A stretch of 64,000 nucleotides of DNA from positions 186,001 to 250,000 of the forward strand of contig CANMUP010000001.1 of the NCBI GenBank assembly GCA_947501105.1, in the 5' to 3' direction. Positions 56,376 to 64,000 of the stretch are shown here, one piece after another (within the stretch, counting starts at the first letter, position 1; each line of letters opens with the position of its first letter). The notes beneath the pieces were generated by a model. The model had not been told where the DNA came from and did not search any database. It saw only the letters and a program-made list of their open reading frames with translations. Origin of the DNA: an uncultured Flaviramulus sp. (GTDB taxonomy: Bacteria > Bacteroidota > Bacteroidia > Flavobacteriales > Flavobacteriaceae). The position numbers and the translations under genes were made by a program.

Positions 56376-57901
56376 TGAGTGATAAAAAACATATAGACAG
56401 ATTATTTCAGGAACGTTTCAAAGATTTTGAAGCGACTCCTAGCGATGCTGTTTGGGAAAATATAGAAGCCGAACTTAATAAGAAAAAGAAGAAACGACGC
56501 ATTATTCCTATTTGGTGGCGATATGCTGGCGTAGCTGCTTTACTTGTGCTTTTACTAACGATTAGTGGTTTGTTTAATGGTAATGATTCTGGAGATATTC
56601 CAAATAACCAGGTTGTTGTTGAAACTGAAGATGTAAATCCTGAGAAATCTAATACAACTGAAGATAATAATTCGACTAATAATATTGAAAAAGAAGATAA
56701 AATTGTAGATGTAGAAGGTGCTGTTGCAGAATCAAATACAGAAAAAAATGCTGTTGAAAAAGCTTCAGAAGCTAAAATCGATAACATTCAAAAAAACATT
56801 ACACCTTCAAACGAAACATCGGTTGCAGAAAACGCCTCTTCAAAACATAAAAACGAAGGCACACAAAAAGCTCAGCTGCCTTCAAATAAAAAACTAAATG
56901 CAAATAATCCTATTGTAAAAACAGATAACACAATAGTAATTGCAGAAAATTTGCAAGACAAGAATAATGAGTCTATTCAAAATAAAAATGAAGACCCTCA
57001 ATTTGATATAAATAAAGCAAACGAAATAATTAGTAATTCTACAAAAAACAATACTGCTGTTGCTGACGTAAAACAAGATGAAAAAGCCGACGAGATAGCA
57101 AAAAATAATACTGAAGAAAACACACTTACTATTGAGGAAGCTTTAGATAAAAACAAAGACATTATTGAAGAAGAGAAAGACGAAAACATAAGCAGGTGGA
57201 GTATTGCACCTAATGCTGCGCCTGTTTATTTTAGTAGTTTAGGAGATGGCTCTTCAATAGATCCGCAGTTTAACAACAACTCGAAAAGTGGCGAGCTTAA
57301 TATGAGTTATGGTATTAAAGCTAGTTATGCCGTTAATAAAAAACTTAGCATTCGTACAGGTATAAATAAAGTTAATTTAGGCTACAATACTAATAATGTT
57401 GTTGTATTTCAATCGCTTAGCGCAAGCACAAGCTCGCTACAAAATGTAACCACAAACAACAATACCGCAAATGCCGTTTCTATTATTAGTAGCGATAATT
57501 TGAGTTCTACAAAAAGCCCAGAAGCATTTTCAAAAAGCTCTAATACTTCTATTAATCAAGATATGGGTTATATAGAAGTGCCTTTAGAAATTCAATACGC
57601 TCTTACAAACAAAAAATTAGGTGTTAACCTTATTGGTGGTTTTAGTTCTTTCTTTTTAAATAAGAATGAAATTTTCTCTGAGGTTGCTGGTTCTCGAACC
57701 CTTTTAGGTGAAGCAAATAATATTAATAAAGTAAGCTATAGTGCTAATTTTGGTTTAGGATTAAACTATAAAGTTTCAAAAAAAATAGATTTGAATTTTG
57801 AACCTATGTTCAAATATCAAATCAATACGTTTAATAATACGTCTGGTAATTTTAAACCTTATTTTATTGGGGTTTATACCGGATTTGCTATTAAGTTTTA
57901 G
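56375..57901 (+). CDS. Membrane protein with anti-sigma-like N-terminus, disordered linker and C-terminal beta-barrel-like domain
   Basis: 508 aa. Residues 1-45 are cytosolic and charged (DRLFQERFKDFEATPSDAVW), then one membrane helix (YAGVAALLVLLLTISGLF, about 50-70). Residues about 75-270 are a low-complexity linker rich in Asn, Glu, Lys and Ser. The last 230 residues alternate hydrophobic strands (LNMSYGIKASYAVNKKLSIR, LEIQYALTNKKLGVNL, SANFGLGLNYKVSKKI, FIGVYTGFAIKF) and end in Phe, like an outer-membrane beta-barrel. Coupled to the ECF sigma gene by a TAATG overlap. I infer it senses at the outer membrane and controls the sigma factor. Confidence 0.78.
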   Translation: MSDKKHIDRLFQERFKDFEATPSDAVWENIEAELNKKKKKRRIIPIWWRYAGVAALLVLLLTISGLFNGNDSGDIPNNQVVVETEDVNPEKSNTTEDNNSTNNIEKEDKIVDVEGAVAESNTEKNAVEKASEAKIDNIQKNITPSNETSVAENASSKHKNEGTQKAQLPSNKKLNANNPIVKTDNTIVIAENLQDKNNESIQNKNEDPQFDINKANEIISNSTKNNTAVADVKQDEKADEIAKNNTEENTLTIEEALDKNKDIIEEEKDENISRWSIAPNAAPVYFSSLGDGSSIDPQFNNNSKSGELNMSYGIKASYAVNKKLSIRTGINKVNLGYNTNNVVVFQSLSASTSSLQNVTTNNNTANAVSIISSDNLSSTKSPEAFSKSSNTSINQDMGYIEVPLEIQYALTNKKLGVNLIGGFSSFFLNKNEIFSEVAGSRTLLGEANNINKVSYSANFGLGLNYKVSKKIDLNFEPMFKYQINTFNNTSGNFKPYFIGVYTGFAIKF

Positions 57902-57952
57902 GTTTTTGGTTAGATCTAGACGTTGGTTTCCTTTAAGCTCGGAAATCAACAT

Positions 57953-57986
57953 CAAAAAAAACTGCTCTCCCCAGAGCAGTTTTTTA
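57953..57986 (+). terminator. Terminator after the sigma factor operon
   Basis: Stem ACTGCTCT with AGAGCAGT around four C residues, with an A run before and a T run after, so it can act in both directions. It follows the beta-barrel gene and faces the minus-strand lipoprotein unit. Confidence 0.85.
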
Positions 57987-58022
57987 TTTTTTAACATGAG
58001 TTCGTTATAAAATAATTCTGTT

Positions 58023-58202
58023 TTAATAATGTGACAATCTTTTTTCACAAATAACATTCCAGTCCTTGCTATTGTTTTTCTTTAAAACCCAAATAAAAGT
58101 TCCGTCATAATCTGCATTGCTTCCCAAAAAAGATTTTAAAAACTCATTAATTGTTGTGTTTTTTAAGATATAGATATTGCTTTTTTGTGTTTTATTTTCC
58201 AT
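58023..58202 (-). pseudogene. 59-codon remnant of a lipoprotein paralogue
   Basis: ORF from an ATG at 58202 to a TAA at 58023, overlapping the preceding lipoprotein gene by 40 bases. Its core DGTFIWVLKKNNSKDWNVIC aligns by eye with SGTVILYFLEKINDEWKIKH at the end of that lipoprotein, so it looks like the surviving C-terminus of a second copy, with the front part lost. It could instead be a real small gene; the heavy overlap argues against that. Confidence 0.5.
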
Positions 58203-58756
58203 TCATCATTAATCTTTTCCAAAAAGTATAGAATTACTGTTCCAGACAACTTAGGAGCATAACTTATACCAACAATGGTAATAGCTTTGTCTTTATTTAA
58301 ATTAAAACCAATATTTGATAAAGAAGTAACAGCATTATATTTTTCAAATAATTCACTTTTATTTACGTCCTTAATATCAATTACGCTTATATTATGCCCC
58401 TTTTTTGTTTTTAACCAATGCTTTCTAATTAATGTTTGATTTTTATTATCAATTAAATTTTTTTTTGCGCTTTGATAATTTTCATAACCAAAAATATTGA
58501 ATGATTGTTTATCATATAATTCCAATTGATTAGAAATAGCAATATCTAATTTTATGGCTTTTAATGAATCTCTGACTTTTTTTGGCATACTTAAATTATT
58601 ATCAGATTCTGGAGGGGGAGGTGGAAACGGCATAATAGCACTGTCTATTACCAAATTATATATATCCGTCAACTCTTGGGATGACCTTTGAAAATTACAA
58701 GATAAATTTAGGCTGGTTAATACAAATGCCAATATTGCTAAATATTTTAATCGCAT
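58163..58756 (-). CDS. Hypothetical lipoprotein, 197 aa
   Basis: Signal peptide and lipobox in FVLTSLNLSCNFQRSSQEL, giving a lipidated Cys20. After a short tail with a run of five prolines (PFPPPPPESD), the body is alpha plus beta, ending in GTVILYFLEKINDEWKIKHK, which resembles NTF2-type or related periplasmic domains. Family not recognised. The start overlaps the preceding gene by ten bases, so both are in one operon. A fragment of a similar protein follows at 58023-58202. Confidence 0.72.
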   Translation of the reverse strand: MRLKYLAILAFVLTSLNLSCNFQRSSQELTDIYNLVIDSAIMPFPPPPPESDNNLSMPKKVRDSLKAIKLDIAISNQLELYDKQSFNIFGYENYQSAKKNLIDNKNQTLIRKHWLKTKKGHNISVIDIKDVNKSELFEKYNAVTSLSNIGFNLNKDKAITIVGISYAPKLSGTVILYFLEKINDEWKIKHKKAISIS

Positions 58757-60132
58757 GATATCGTGGTATTTTCAATTACAATTTTTCTGTATTCTTCGTA
58801 TTTTGAATCTATTTCTATATTTAATAGATTATCAGCGTCCCATACCCTTAAACCATCCCAAGCAAATGCCTTATAATAATCATTAGGATATTTGTTTCCA
58901 TCTAATTTTCTTAAAGCTGAAGCAATAGGGTTAATATATCTTTCAGCCATATATATATGTTGTATATCCCCAACCCCATAAAGTTCACTATAATATTTAA
59001 AGAGTTGAAATAGCCTAGCTCGATTGTTTGGGTCTATTCCTGATTCGTATCTACTAACAAACCTAAAAAGTTCTGCATGAATTGCTTCATGAAGGATATA
59101 TTGTGCCATTTGCAAAGGATTTGCATTATTATCTTCTATCTTTATTATGATTTCTCCTGTTGAATCTAGATTATCAATGTTTGTACAAGCATCATCGGTT
59201 TTTGAACATTCGCCATTTTCAAAAACTAAATTGTATTTCGGGTCGCCAATAAACTTGCCTATGGTTTCTTTAAATAAATTACTGTTTGAGGCTTCTAATT
59301 TATCATATATACATTTAGCTTTTCCTGAAAGCTTGATAATAACCTCAACTGGGTGGTTATCTGTTGGGTCTTCTACTCCTCCATGAGGACCATGGTTATG
59401 ATAATTACCACTACCCGTATACCCAGTATTAACCCAAACATACTCGGTAGTTGAGCCATTATAAGTAGAATGTGTATACGACCAACCTCCTGAGCTATTA
59501 CCCCTATACCAATCGGTGTAATGTTTCGTTCTTGAAAACATCCAAAATCCGCCTCCTTGAGAACCACCATCGTCTGATGGGAATTTTGATTGCAAGTTAT
59601 TCTTTTTAGAGCCTTTGCCAGAAAATGCATTTAAAAACGATCCGTCTTTATAGGCCTTTAGCGCTAAAGATTCGCCCTTTAGGTTATAATGATATATGGT
59701 TCCTGAAAAATCTGTAGGTGAAAAATACGAGATGCCATCTAAAGCTTTATCATTATTTGTAAAAATTTTGATTAGCTCAAAATACCAGCGGTCAGAGTCG
59801 TCTTTAAAACCTAAAACTTTATACTTAAAGTCAAAACGTTGTTTTTCATTTTCAATAGTATTCTTAACTTTTAATGATGTATTAAACTCGTAAATAACAG
59901 TGTTCTCTTTTATATTTTCTTTAGAATTAAAATCGTCCCAGTGTACCACTAAATTTTTACTCACAAAAGAGTCATTAAAGTTTTTAAGTGAAAATTCGTT
60001 TTCTATTTGTTGTATTTCTGTAAGCTGCAATGACATCTGATTGACTTCTTCTTTTTCGCAATTCCAAAGTACAAGAGTTATACCAAAAAGTAGTATCCTT
60101 ACTTTAAAGTAGTTTTTGAGGGCTTTAAACAT
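58747..60132 (-). CDS. Hypothetical lipoprotein with an HExxH-type motif
   Basis: 461 aa. The N-terminal hydrophobic segment and a cysteine in ITLVLWNCEKEE suggest a lipoprotein. The first 200 residues are a beta-rich domain; a Gly/Trp/His-rich stretch follows (NSSGGWSYTHSTYNGSTTEY, HNHGPHGGVEDPTDN). Near residue 350 the sequence is YILHEAIHAELFRFVSRY, an HEAIH zinc motif (H-E-x-x-H) followed by a helix, suggesting a metallopeptidase. The third ligand is not obvious. The stop overlaps the next lipoprotein gene. Family not recognised by eye. Confidence 0.72.
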   Translation of the reverse strand: MFKALKNYFKVRILLFGITLVLWNCEKEEVNQMSLQLTEIQQIENEFSLKNFNDSFVSKNLVVHWDDFNSKENIKENTVIYEFNTSLKVKNTIENEKQRFDFKYKVLGFKDDSDRWYFELIKIFTNNDKALDGISYFSPTDFSGTIYHYNLKGESLALKAYKDGSFLNAFSGKGSKKNNLQSKFPSDDGGSQGGGFWMFSRTKHYTDWYRGNSSGGWSYTHSTYNGSTTEYVWVNTGYTGSGNYHNHGPHGGVEDPTDNHPVEVIIKLSGKAKCIYDKLEASNSNLFKETIGKFIGDPKYNLVFENGECSKTDDACTNIDNLDSTGEIIIKIEDNNANPLQMAQYILHEAIHAELFRFVSRYESGIDPNNRARLFQLFKYYSELYGVGDIQHIYMAERYINPIASALRKLDGNKYPNDYYKAFAWDGLRVWDADNLLNIEIDSKYEEYRKIVIENTTISCD

Positions 60133-60309
60133 AAGTAGTTAAATAATTAAAATTAATAAACCACTAAATTAGTTAAGTTCCGAAAGAAAAAAAAGACGAA
60201 AACAAGCGTATTTTTGTGCAAAAAAACGTATTTATTTTATTTCAACCTGTTTATTTGTATTTCATCTATTTTATTAAAAACAAAGAAATCTTTTTCTTTC
60301 CATTTTATT

Positions 60310-61047
60310 TTATTTATTAAACACCTGCAATTGCTTCAAAATTATTTGCCTTGCTTCTTGGTTTAAAGCTTTTGTATCTTCTACCGTTAAATTTTCAGTA
60401 GATAAAAACTTATGGATTTTTACACGCATCTTTCCTGGGCTTCCGCTAAAAAAAGTATACGAAAAACGTTTTTTATTATCAGCAAATGTTAATGGAACAA
60501 TTGGTGTTTTATGGTTAATGGCTAACCTAAAAGCACCATCTTTAAAATCATCTAATTCAATATGTTCTTCAGGCACACCACCTTCAGGAAAAATACAAAT
60601 GCTTAAACCAGATTGTAGGCGACGTTGTGCTCTTAAAAAAACGGCTTGCCTGCTTTTTGCAGAACTTCTATCAACCAAAATACAAGTACGCTTATAAAAA
60701 AACCCGAAAAGCGGAATTTTAGCTAGCTCCTTTTTACCTACAAACACAAAGGGGTTTTTAACCGAAACTAGCGTAAGCATTATATCTGCCATCGATGTAT
60801 GGTTGGCTATAAACATATAGCTTTTACCCTTTTCAGGAGTTTGTTCGCGCTCTATAATAGTTTTGAAACCCATACCTATTAAAATGATTTTTGCCCAAAA
60901 TCTTGCCAACTTAAAAAAGAACGGATACCATGACTCTTTTAAGATAGAAATTAGAAGAATTGGAAACATAATAAGTATAGGTAGTGCTACAAGAATGTAG
61001 AACCAAACACGATACAATATCCAGAAAATGTGTTTTACAATTTTCAT
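60310..61047 (-). CDS. 1-acylglycerol-3-phosphate acyltransferase (PlsC family), second copy
   Basis: 245 aa from the ATG at 61047. The open frame runs further upstream, but that part is antisense to the GlsB gene and is not a plausible start. The N-terminal hydrophobic segments (VWFYILVALPILIMFPILL) anchor it. The acyltransferase motifs are NHTSMADI (H-x4-D), GKKELAKIPLFG and FPEGGVPEEH. It makes phosphatidic acid; the other PlsC homologue is at 6376-7113. Its start is divergent from the glsB-type gene. Confidence 0.88.
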   Translation of the reverse strand: MKIVKHIFWILYRVWFYILVALPILIMFPILLISILKESWYPFFFKLARFWAKIILIGMGFKTIIEREQTPEKGKSYMFIANHTSMADIMLTLVSVKNPFVFVGKKELAKIPLFGFFYKRTCILVDRSSAKSRQAVFLRAQRRLQSGLSICIFPEGGVPEEHIELDDFKDGAFRLAINHKTPIVPLTFADNKKRFSYTFFSGSPGKMRVKIHKFLSTENLTVEDTKALNQEARQIILKQLQVFNK

Positions 61048-61114
61048 AAGTATCAAAAATACTATTATAAATTGATTATATTTAGAACATATTAACTTTA
61101 AAACTATTAAAATT

Positions 61115-61357
61115 ATGGGTTTACTGTATTCACTTTTAATTGGAGCCATTGCTGGCTGGTTAGCTGGTAAATTAATGAAAGGCGGCGGATTTGGAATACT
61201 CATCAACATTATTATTGGTATTGTTGGTGGTATTGTTGGTAATTGGCTGTTTGGACAACTAAACATCTCTTTAATGGATGGTGTAGTTGGAGATATTTTA
61301 ACAGGAGCCATTGGCGCATCTGTTATTCTCTTTATTGCTGGCTTATTTAAAAAATAA
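61115..61357 (+). CDS. GlsB/YeaQ/YmgE-family stress-response membrane protein
   Basis: 80 aa, typical family length. Three hydrophobic segments with the glycine-rich family patterns: GAIAGWLAGKLMKGGGFGIL, then IVGGIVGNWLFG and TGAIGASVILFIAGLF. Its function is unknown beyond envelope or general stress. A terminator follows at 61382. Confidence 0.88.
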   Translation: MGLLYSLLIGAIAGWLAGKLMKGGGFGILINIIIGIVGGIVGNWLFGQLNISLMDGVVGDILTGAIGASVILFIAGLFKK

Positions 61358-61381
61358 GAAAAACCCTGACTTATTTATACT

Positions 61382-61407
61382 AAAAGTGGCCTTTGCCACT
61401 TTTTTTA
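61382..61407 (+). terminator. Terminator after the GlsB-type gene
   Basis: Stem AAAGTGGC with GCCACTTT and a short loop, followed by a T run, 25 bp after the stop. Confidence 0.8.
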
Positions 61408-61455
61408 TTGCCTAACAAATACGTATTTTCGCGGTGTTATTTAATTAAAACAAAC

Positions 61456-61471
61456 TCCTGTATTTGCAGGA
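61456..61471. repeat. Short hairpin upstream of trpS
   Basis: TCCTG and CAGGA around a six-base loop, seven bases before the trpS ATG. The arms match the AATCCTG/CAGGTT hairpin at 63650-63672 and part of 47804-47821, so this may be a degenerate member of the same repeat family. Confidence 0.4.
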
Positions 61472-61477
61472 CATATT

Positions 61478-62446
61478 ATGGCAAGAATACTTACAGGCAT
61501 ACAAAGCACAGGAACACCGCACTTAGGAAACATTTTAGGCGCTATTATTCCTGCAATAGAAATGGCTAATAACCCAGAAAACGACTCGTTTTTATTTATT
61601 GCAAATCTGCACACATTAACACAGATTAAGGATGCTGAAACACTACGAGCTAATACCTATTCTACTGCTGCAACTTGGTTAGCTTTTGATTTGGATATTG
61701 AAAAAACTGTGTTTTACAGACAAAGTGATGTGCCTCAAGTAACCGAGTTATCATGGTATTTAAGTTGCTTTTTTCCATACCAACGCTTAACATTAGCACA
61801 TAGTTTTAAAGATAAAGCCGATAGATTAGAAGATGTTAATTCTGGATTGTTTTCGTATCCAATGCTTATGGCTGCAGATATTTTATTGTACGATGCCAAT
61901 ATTATTCCTGTAGGGAAAGACCAATTACAGCATATTGAAATGACACGAGATGTCGCTTCTCGTTTTCATGCTAAAATGGGAGAAACGTTTGTATTACCGG
62001 AAGGAAAAATACAAGAAAACACCATGCTTATTCCTGGAACTGATGGTGAAAAAATGAGCAAAAGTAGAAATAACATCATTAATATATTTTTGGATGATAA
62101 AAAACTACGCAAACAAATTATGACCATCCAAACCGATAGCACACCACTTGAAGAGCCGAAAGATTGGAGAACGTGTAACTGTTTTGCTATTTATAATTTA
62201 TTAGCTTCTGATAAACAAATAACTACTATGAAAGCTAATTACGAAAATGGTGGCTATGGCTATGGGCATGCAAAACAAGCTTTATTTGAGTTGATTATTG
62301 AAAAGTATGCTACCCAGCGTGAGCGTTATAATTATTATATGAATAACCTAAACGAAATTGATGCCGCTTTAGCGGTTGGGGCTTCAAAAGCGAAGTTAGT
62401 TGCTGATGCTGTTTTAAATAGAGTTAGGGAAAAGACTGGGTATTAA
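61478..62446 (+). CDS. trpS: Tryptophan--tRNA ligase
   Basis: 322 aa, class I synthetase. The HIGH-type motif is TPHLGNILGA near residue 13 and the KMSKS motif is GEKMSKSRNN. The ADILLYDANIIPVGKDQLQH block binds the adenylate. It charges tRNA(Trp). The stop overlaps the convergent dprA gene by four bases. Confidence 0.96.
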   Translation: MARILTGIQSTGTPHLGNILGAIIPAIEMANNPENDSFLFIANLHTLTQIKDAETLRANTYSTAATWLAFDLDIEKTVFYRQSDVPQVTELSWYLSCFFPYQRLTLAHSFKDKADRLEDVNSGLFSYPMLMAADILLYDANIIPVGKDQLQHIEMTRDVASRFHAKMGETFVLPEGKIQENTMLIPGTDGEKMSKSRNNIINIFLDDKKLRKQIMTIQTDSTPLEEPKDWRTCNCFAIYNLLASDKQITTMKANYENGGYGYGHAKQALFELIIEKYATQRERYNYYMNNLNEIDAALAVGASKAKLVADAVLNRVREKTGY

Positions 62447-63546
62447 ATCACCTCAAACAATTTTCCAGGTAACGGTCTAATAACACTTTTTAATTCCATA
62501 GTCAATAAAATACTGGCTACTTTAAAAATAGGCATGTTGCAATTAAGAGCGATAACATCTAGTACTTGTTTGTCATTCGCTTTTAGGTAACTGTAAATGG
62601 TTTTTTCATTATCATTTAGCTCAACAAATAATTGTTTCTGTATTGCAAATTTTTCATTTTCTCCTAATTGCCAGTTTAAAATATAAGGCACATCCAAGGG
62701 ATTAGAAAGCATATGGGCTTTTTGATGTTTTATTAAATTGTTACAACCCACACTTTGCGAATCTGTTACACGCCCTGGAACTGCAAACACATCACGGTTG
62801 TATGAATTAGCAATATCGGCAGTTACTAAACTTCCCCCTTTTTCGGCAGATTCTATAACAATGGTAGCTTCGCTTAAACCTGCTATAATTCTATTTCGTT
62901 TTAAAAAATTGTTTTTATTAAAAGTATCGCTACTCCAAAAATCGGTATAAAACCCACCATTCTTTTCAATATCAGCCATATACTTTTTATGTACTTTAGG
63001 GTAAATGGTATGCAAGCCATGTGCTAAACATCCAATGGTTTGCAAATTATGCTTTAAAGCTGCTTTATGTGCCGTAATATCTGTGCCGTATGCAAATCCA
63101 GAAACGATAATTGGACCATAAGGCACAAGTGTTTCAATCAATTTTTCACAAAAAGCGATACCACTGGTGGTAATTTTTCTTGCTCCAACAATACTAATAA
63201 TATGTTGTTGGTTTAAATTAATATGTCCAGAGCGGAATAGTAAAATAGGGCTATCAATACAATGCTTTAGCTTTTCAGGATAACTTTCATCTTTAAAATA
63301 TAAAACCTTGAGTTTGTTTTCTTTTATAAACCCTATTTCCTTTTCTGCTTCTTTTAAGTGATGAGCTTCAAATAAATTTCCTAAAATAACATGACCTATC
63401 CCATCAATCTTTAACAGATTTTGCTTTTTTTCTTTTAATACAGCTTCTGCAGAACCACAATGTGCAATGAGTTTTTTAGCAGTAATATCGCCAATATTAG
63501 ATACATGTTGTAAAGCTAAAGTGTAAAGCAAATCGTTTTCTGTCAT
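62443..63546 (-). CDS. dprA: DNA-processing protein DprA
   Basis: 367 aa from the ATG at 63546 (MTENDLLYTLALQ); another ATG three codons upstream lies in a repeat-like sequence and is less likely. The N-terminal helix-hairpin part (IGDITAKKLIAHCG) is followed by the Rossmann core: ISIVGARKITTSGIAFCEKL, IVSGFAYGTDITAHKAAL and IAGLSEATIVIESAEKGGSL. A C-terminal winged-helix segment (YSYLKANDKQVLDVIALNCN) is present. It loads RecA on incoming single-stranded DNA during transformation. Converges with trpS. Confidence 0.95.
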   Translation of the reverse strand: MTENDLLYTLALQHVSNIGDITAKKLIAHCGSAEAVLKEKKQNLLKIDGIGHVILGNLFEAHHLKEAEKEIGFIKENKLKVLYFKDESYPEKLKHCIDSPILLFRSGHINLNQQHIISIVGARKITTSGIAFCEKLIETLVPYGPIIVSGFAYGTDITAHKAALKHNLQTIGCLAHGLHTIYPKVHKKYMADIEKNGGFYTDFWSSDTFNKNNFLKRNRIIAGLSEATIVIESAEKGGSLVTADIANSYNRDVFAVPGRVTDSQSVGCNNLIKHQKAHMLSNPLDVPYILNWQLGENEKFAIQKQLFVELNDNEKTIYSYLKANDKQVLDVIALNCNMPIFKVASILLTMELKSVIRPLPGKLFEVI

Positions 63547-63649
63547 CCTAAGCATTTGGTTTTAAAGCTATAATAATAGCATTTTTACTCAATGATTGAG
63601 AAACAACATTTTGGTGTTAGTCACAAAAACTAATAAATTTTCTTTTAAC

Positions 63650-63672
63650 CTCAATCCTGTTTTTACAGGTTG
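63650..63672. repeat. Palindromic hairpin upstream of dprA
   Basis: TCAATCCTG and CAGGTTGA around five bases. Similar in style to the hairpins at 22819 and 47748. Confidence 0.4.
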
Positions 63673-63728
63673 ATTTGTTATTGTTAATAAAAACTTAAGC
63701 CGAAATTTTATCTGCTAGCATAATTTTT

Positions 63729-63736
63729 TAACTTTG
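63729..63736 (+). promoter_or_regulatory. -7 box (TAACTTTG) directly before the HU-type gene
   Basis: TAACTTTG matches TAnnTTTG and ends five bases before the ATG at 63742, implying a leaderless or very short 5' leader if used. Confidence 0.4.
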
Positions 63737-63741
63737 TTTTT

Positions 63742-64000
63742 ATGCAATTAGAAACTTACATAAGCGATTTATTATATAGATATGAGTGTGTTACTATTCC
63801 AGAGTTTGGGTCTTTTTTAACGCAACGCGTATCAGCAACCATTAACGACTCAACAAATGCATTTTATCCGCCTAAAAAAGCGGTATCGTTTAATGAGCAA
63901 ATTCAACAAAACGATGGGCTATTAGCACATTATATTGCTGATGTGGAAAAAATTCCTTTTGAGGTGGCTATTAAAAAAATAGCTAAACGTGTTAAAATAC
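63742..64000 (+). CDS. HU/CCDC81-like domain protein, N-terminal part (cut by window edge)
   Basis: The first 86 codons are in the window. The start MQLETYISDLLYRYECVTIP and the block EFGSFLTQRVSATI match the HU-like CCDC81-type N-terminal domain of Bacteroidetes proteins that often carry a SPOR domain at the C-terminus. NAFYPPKKAVSFNEQIQQND is the usual next block. Such proteins are thought to bind DNA or peptidoglycan; the C-terminal part is beyond the window. Divergent from dprA, the usual neighbour. Confidence 0.8.
   Translation, partial: MQLETYISDLLYRYECVTIPEFGSFLTQRVSATINDSTNAFYPPKKAVSFNEQIQQNDGLLAHYIADVEKIPFEVAIKKIAKRVKI

Noticed and set aside
57776-58057. 93-residue minus-strand ORF over the end of the beta-barrel gene and the terminator
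   Set aside because: It crosses a terminator and the end of a real gene in antisense, and its product has no coherent domain.
60209-60216. TATTTTTG on the plus strand
   Set aside because: Matches the -7 consensus, but no plus-strand gene follows; likely chance in AT-rich DNA.
61048-61311. N-terminal extension of the minus-strand acyltransferase frame
   Set aside because: It runs antisense through the whole GlsB-type gene and is Pro-rich with no acyltransferase features. The ATG at 61047 gives a normal anchored start.

Overview
The window is a low-GC chromosomal segment of a Flavobacteriaceae-like Bacteroidetes bacterium. Evidence: the gliding lipoprotein GldH, two giant secreted peptidases with type IX secretion (T9SS) C-terminal sorting domains, the RicT-GldH-PBP1A gene order, TAnnTTTG-type -7 promoter boxes, a HemCD fusion, and short palindromic repeats of flavobacterial style. 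The genus cannot be resolved by reading. No rRNA, tRNA, CRISPR array, prophage or intact insertion sequence was seen.

Layout. 1-3.8 kb: 5' end of a membrane protein resembling the N-terminus of planctomycete-type cytochrome proteins, an unknown protein, and a divergent pair made of a lipoprotein formylglycine-generating enzyme and a Cys-type sulfatase lipoprotein. 3.8-9.9 kb: housekeeping run (YicC endoribonuclease, guanylate kinase, NadD, PlsC acyltransferase, acyl-ACP desaturase, HD hydrolase, radical SAM protein). 10-13.6 kb: a small secreted unknown protein with cassette-like flanks, enoyl-CoA hydratase, sensor kinase and a candidate structured RNA. 13.6-28.8 kb: a heme-biosynthesis district. 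hemH-hemJ lie on the minus strand; hemA, hemCD, hemE, hemF and hemB lie on the plus strand, interspersed with two GNAT acetyltransferases, an EI24 membrane protein, a tautomerase-fold isomerase and a bestrophin-like protein. A PchR-type AraC regulator is divergent from hemA. Only hemL is missing for glutamyl-tRNA to protoheme.

28.8-34.2 kb: two serine beta-lactamase-fold hydrolases, a CNNM/CBS protein, Ogt DNA repair, a DUF4442 thioesterase-like protein and a 3'-5' exonuclease. 34.3-44.9 kb: two adjacent T9SS cargo metallopeptidases (reprolysin-like, 1387 aa; M14 carboxypeptidase, 2052 aa) carrying three and seven tandem copies of an 81-residue Ig-like repeat. 45-54 kb: fused dipeptide-type ABC ATPase, 3-oxoacid CoA-transferase ScoA/ScoB, PBP1A, GldH, RicT, TrhO. 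54-58 kb: recA, a lipoprotein, and an ECF sigma factor overlapping a protein that appears to join an anti-sigma-like cytosolic domain, a membrane helix, a long disordered linker and a beta-barrel. 58-60 kb: an unknown lipoprotein operon (one member with HExxH) ending in a 59-codon remnant. 60.3-64 kb: a second acyltransferase, GlsB-type protein, TrpS, DprA and the start of an HU/CCDC81-like protein.

Most of the window is ordinary flavobacterial core genome. The parts most worth a second look are the sigma factor / membrane-spanning barrel pair, the exported formylglycine enzyme-sulfatase pair, the heme district with its AraC regulator, the 243-bp repeat arrays in the two peptidases, the candidate Flavo-1-like RNA, and the lipoprotein operon with its paralogous remnant.
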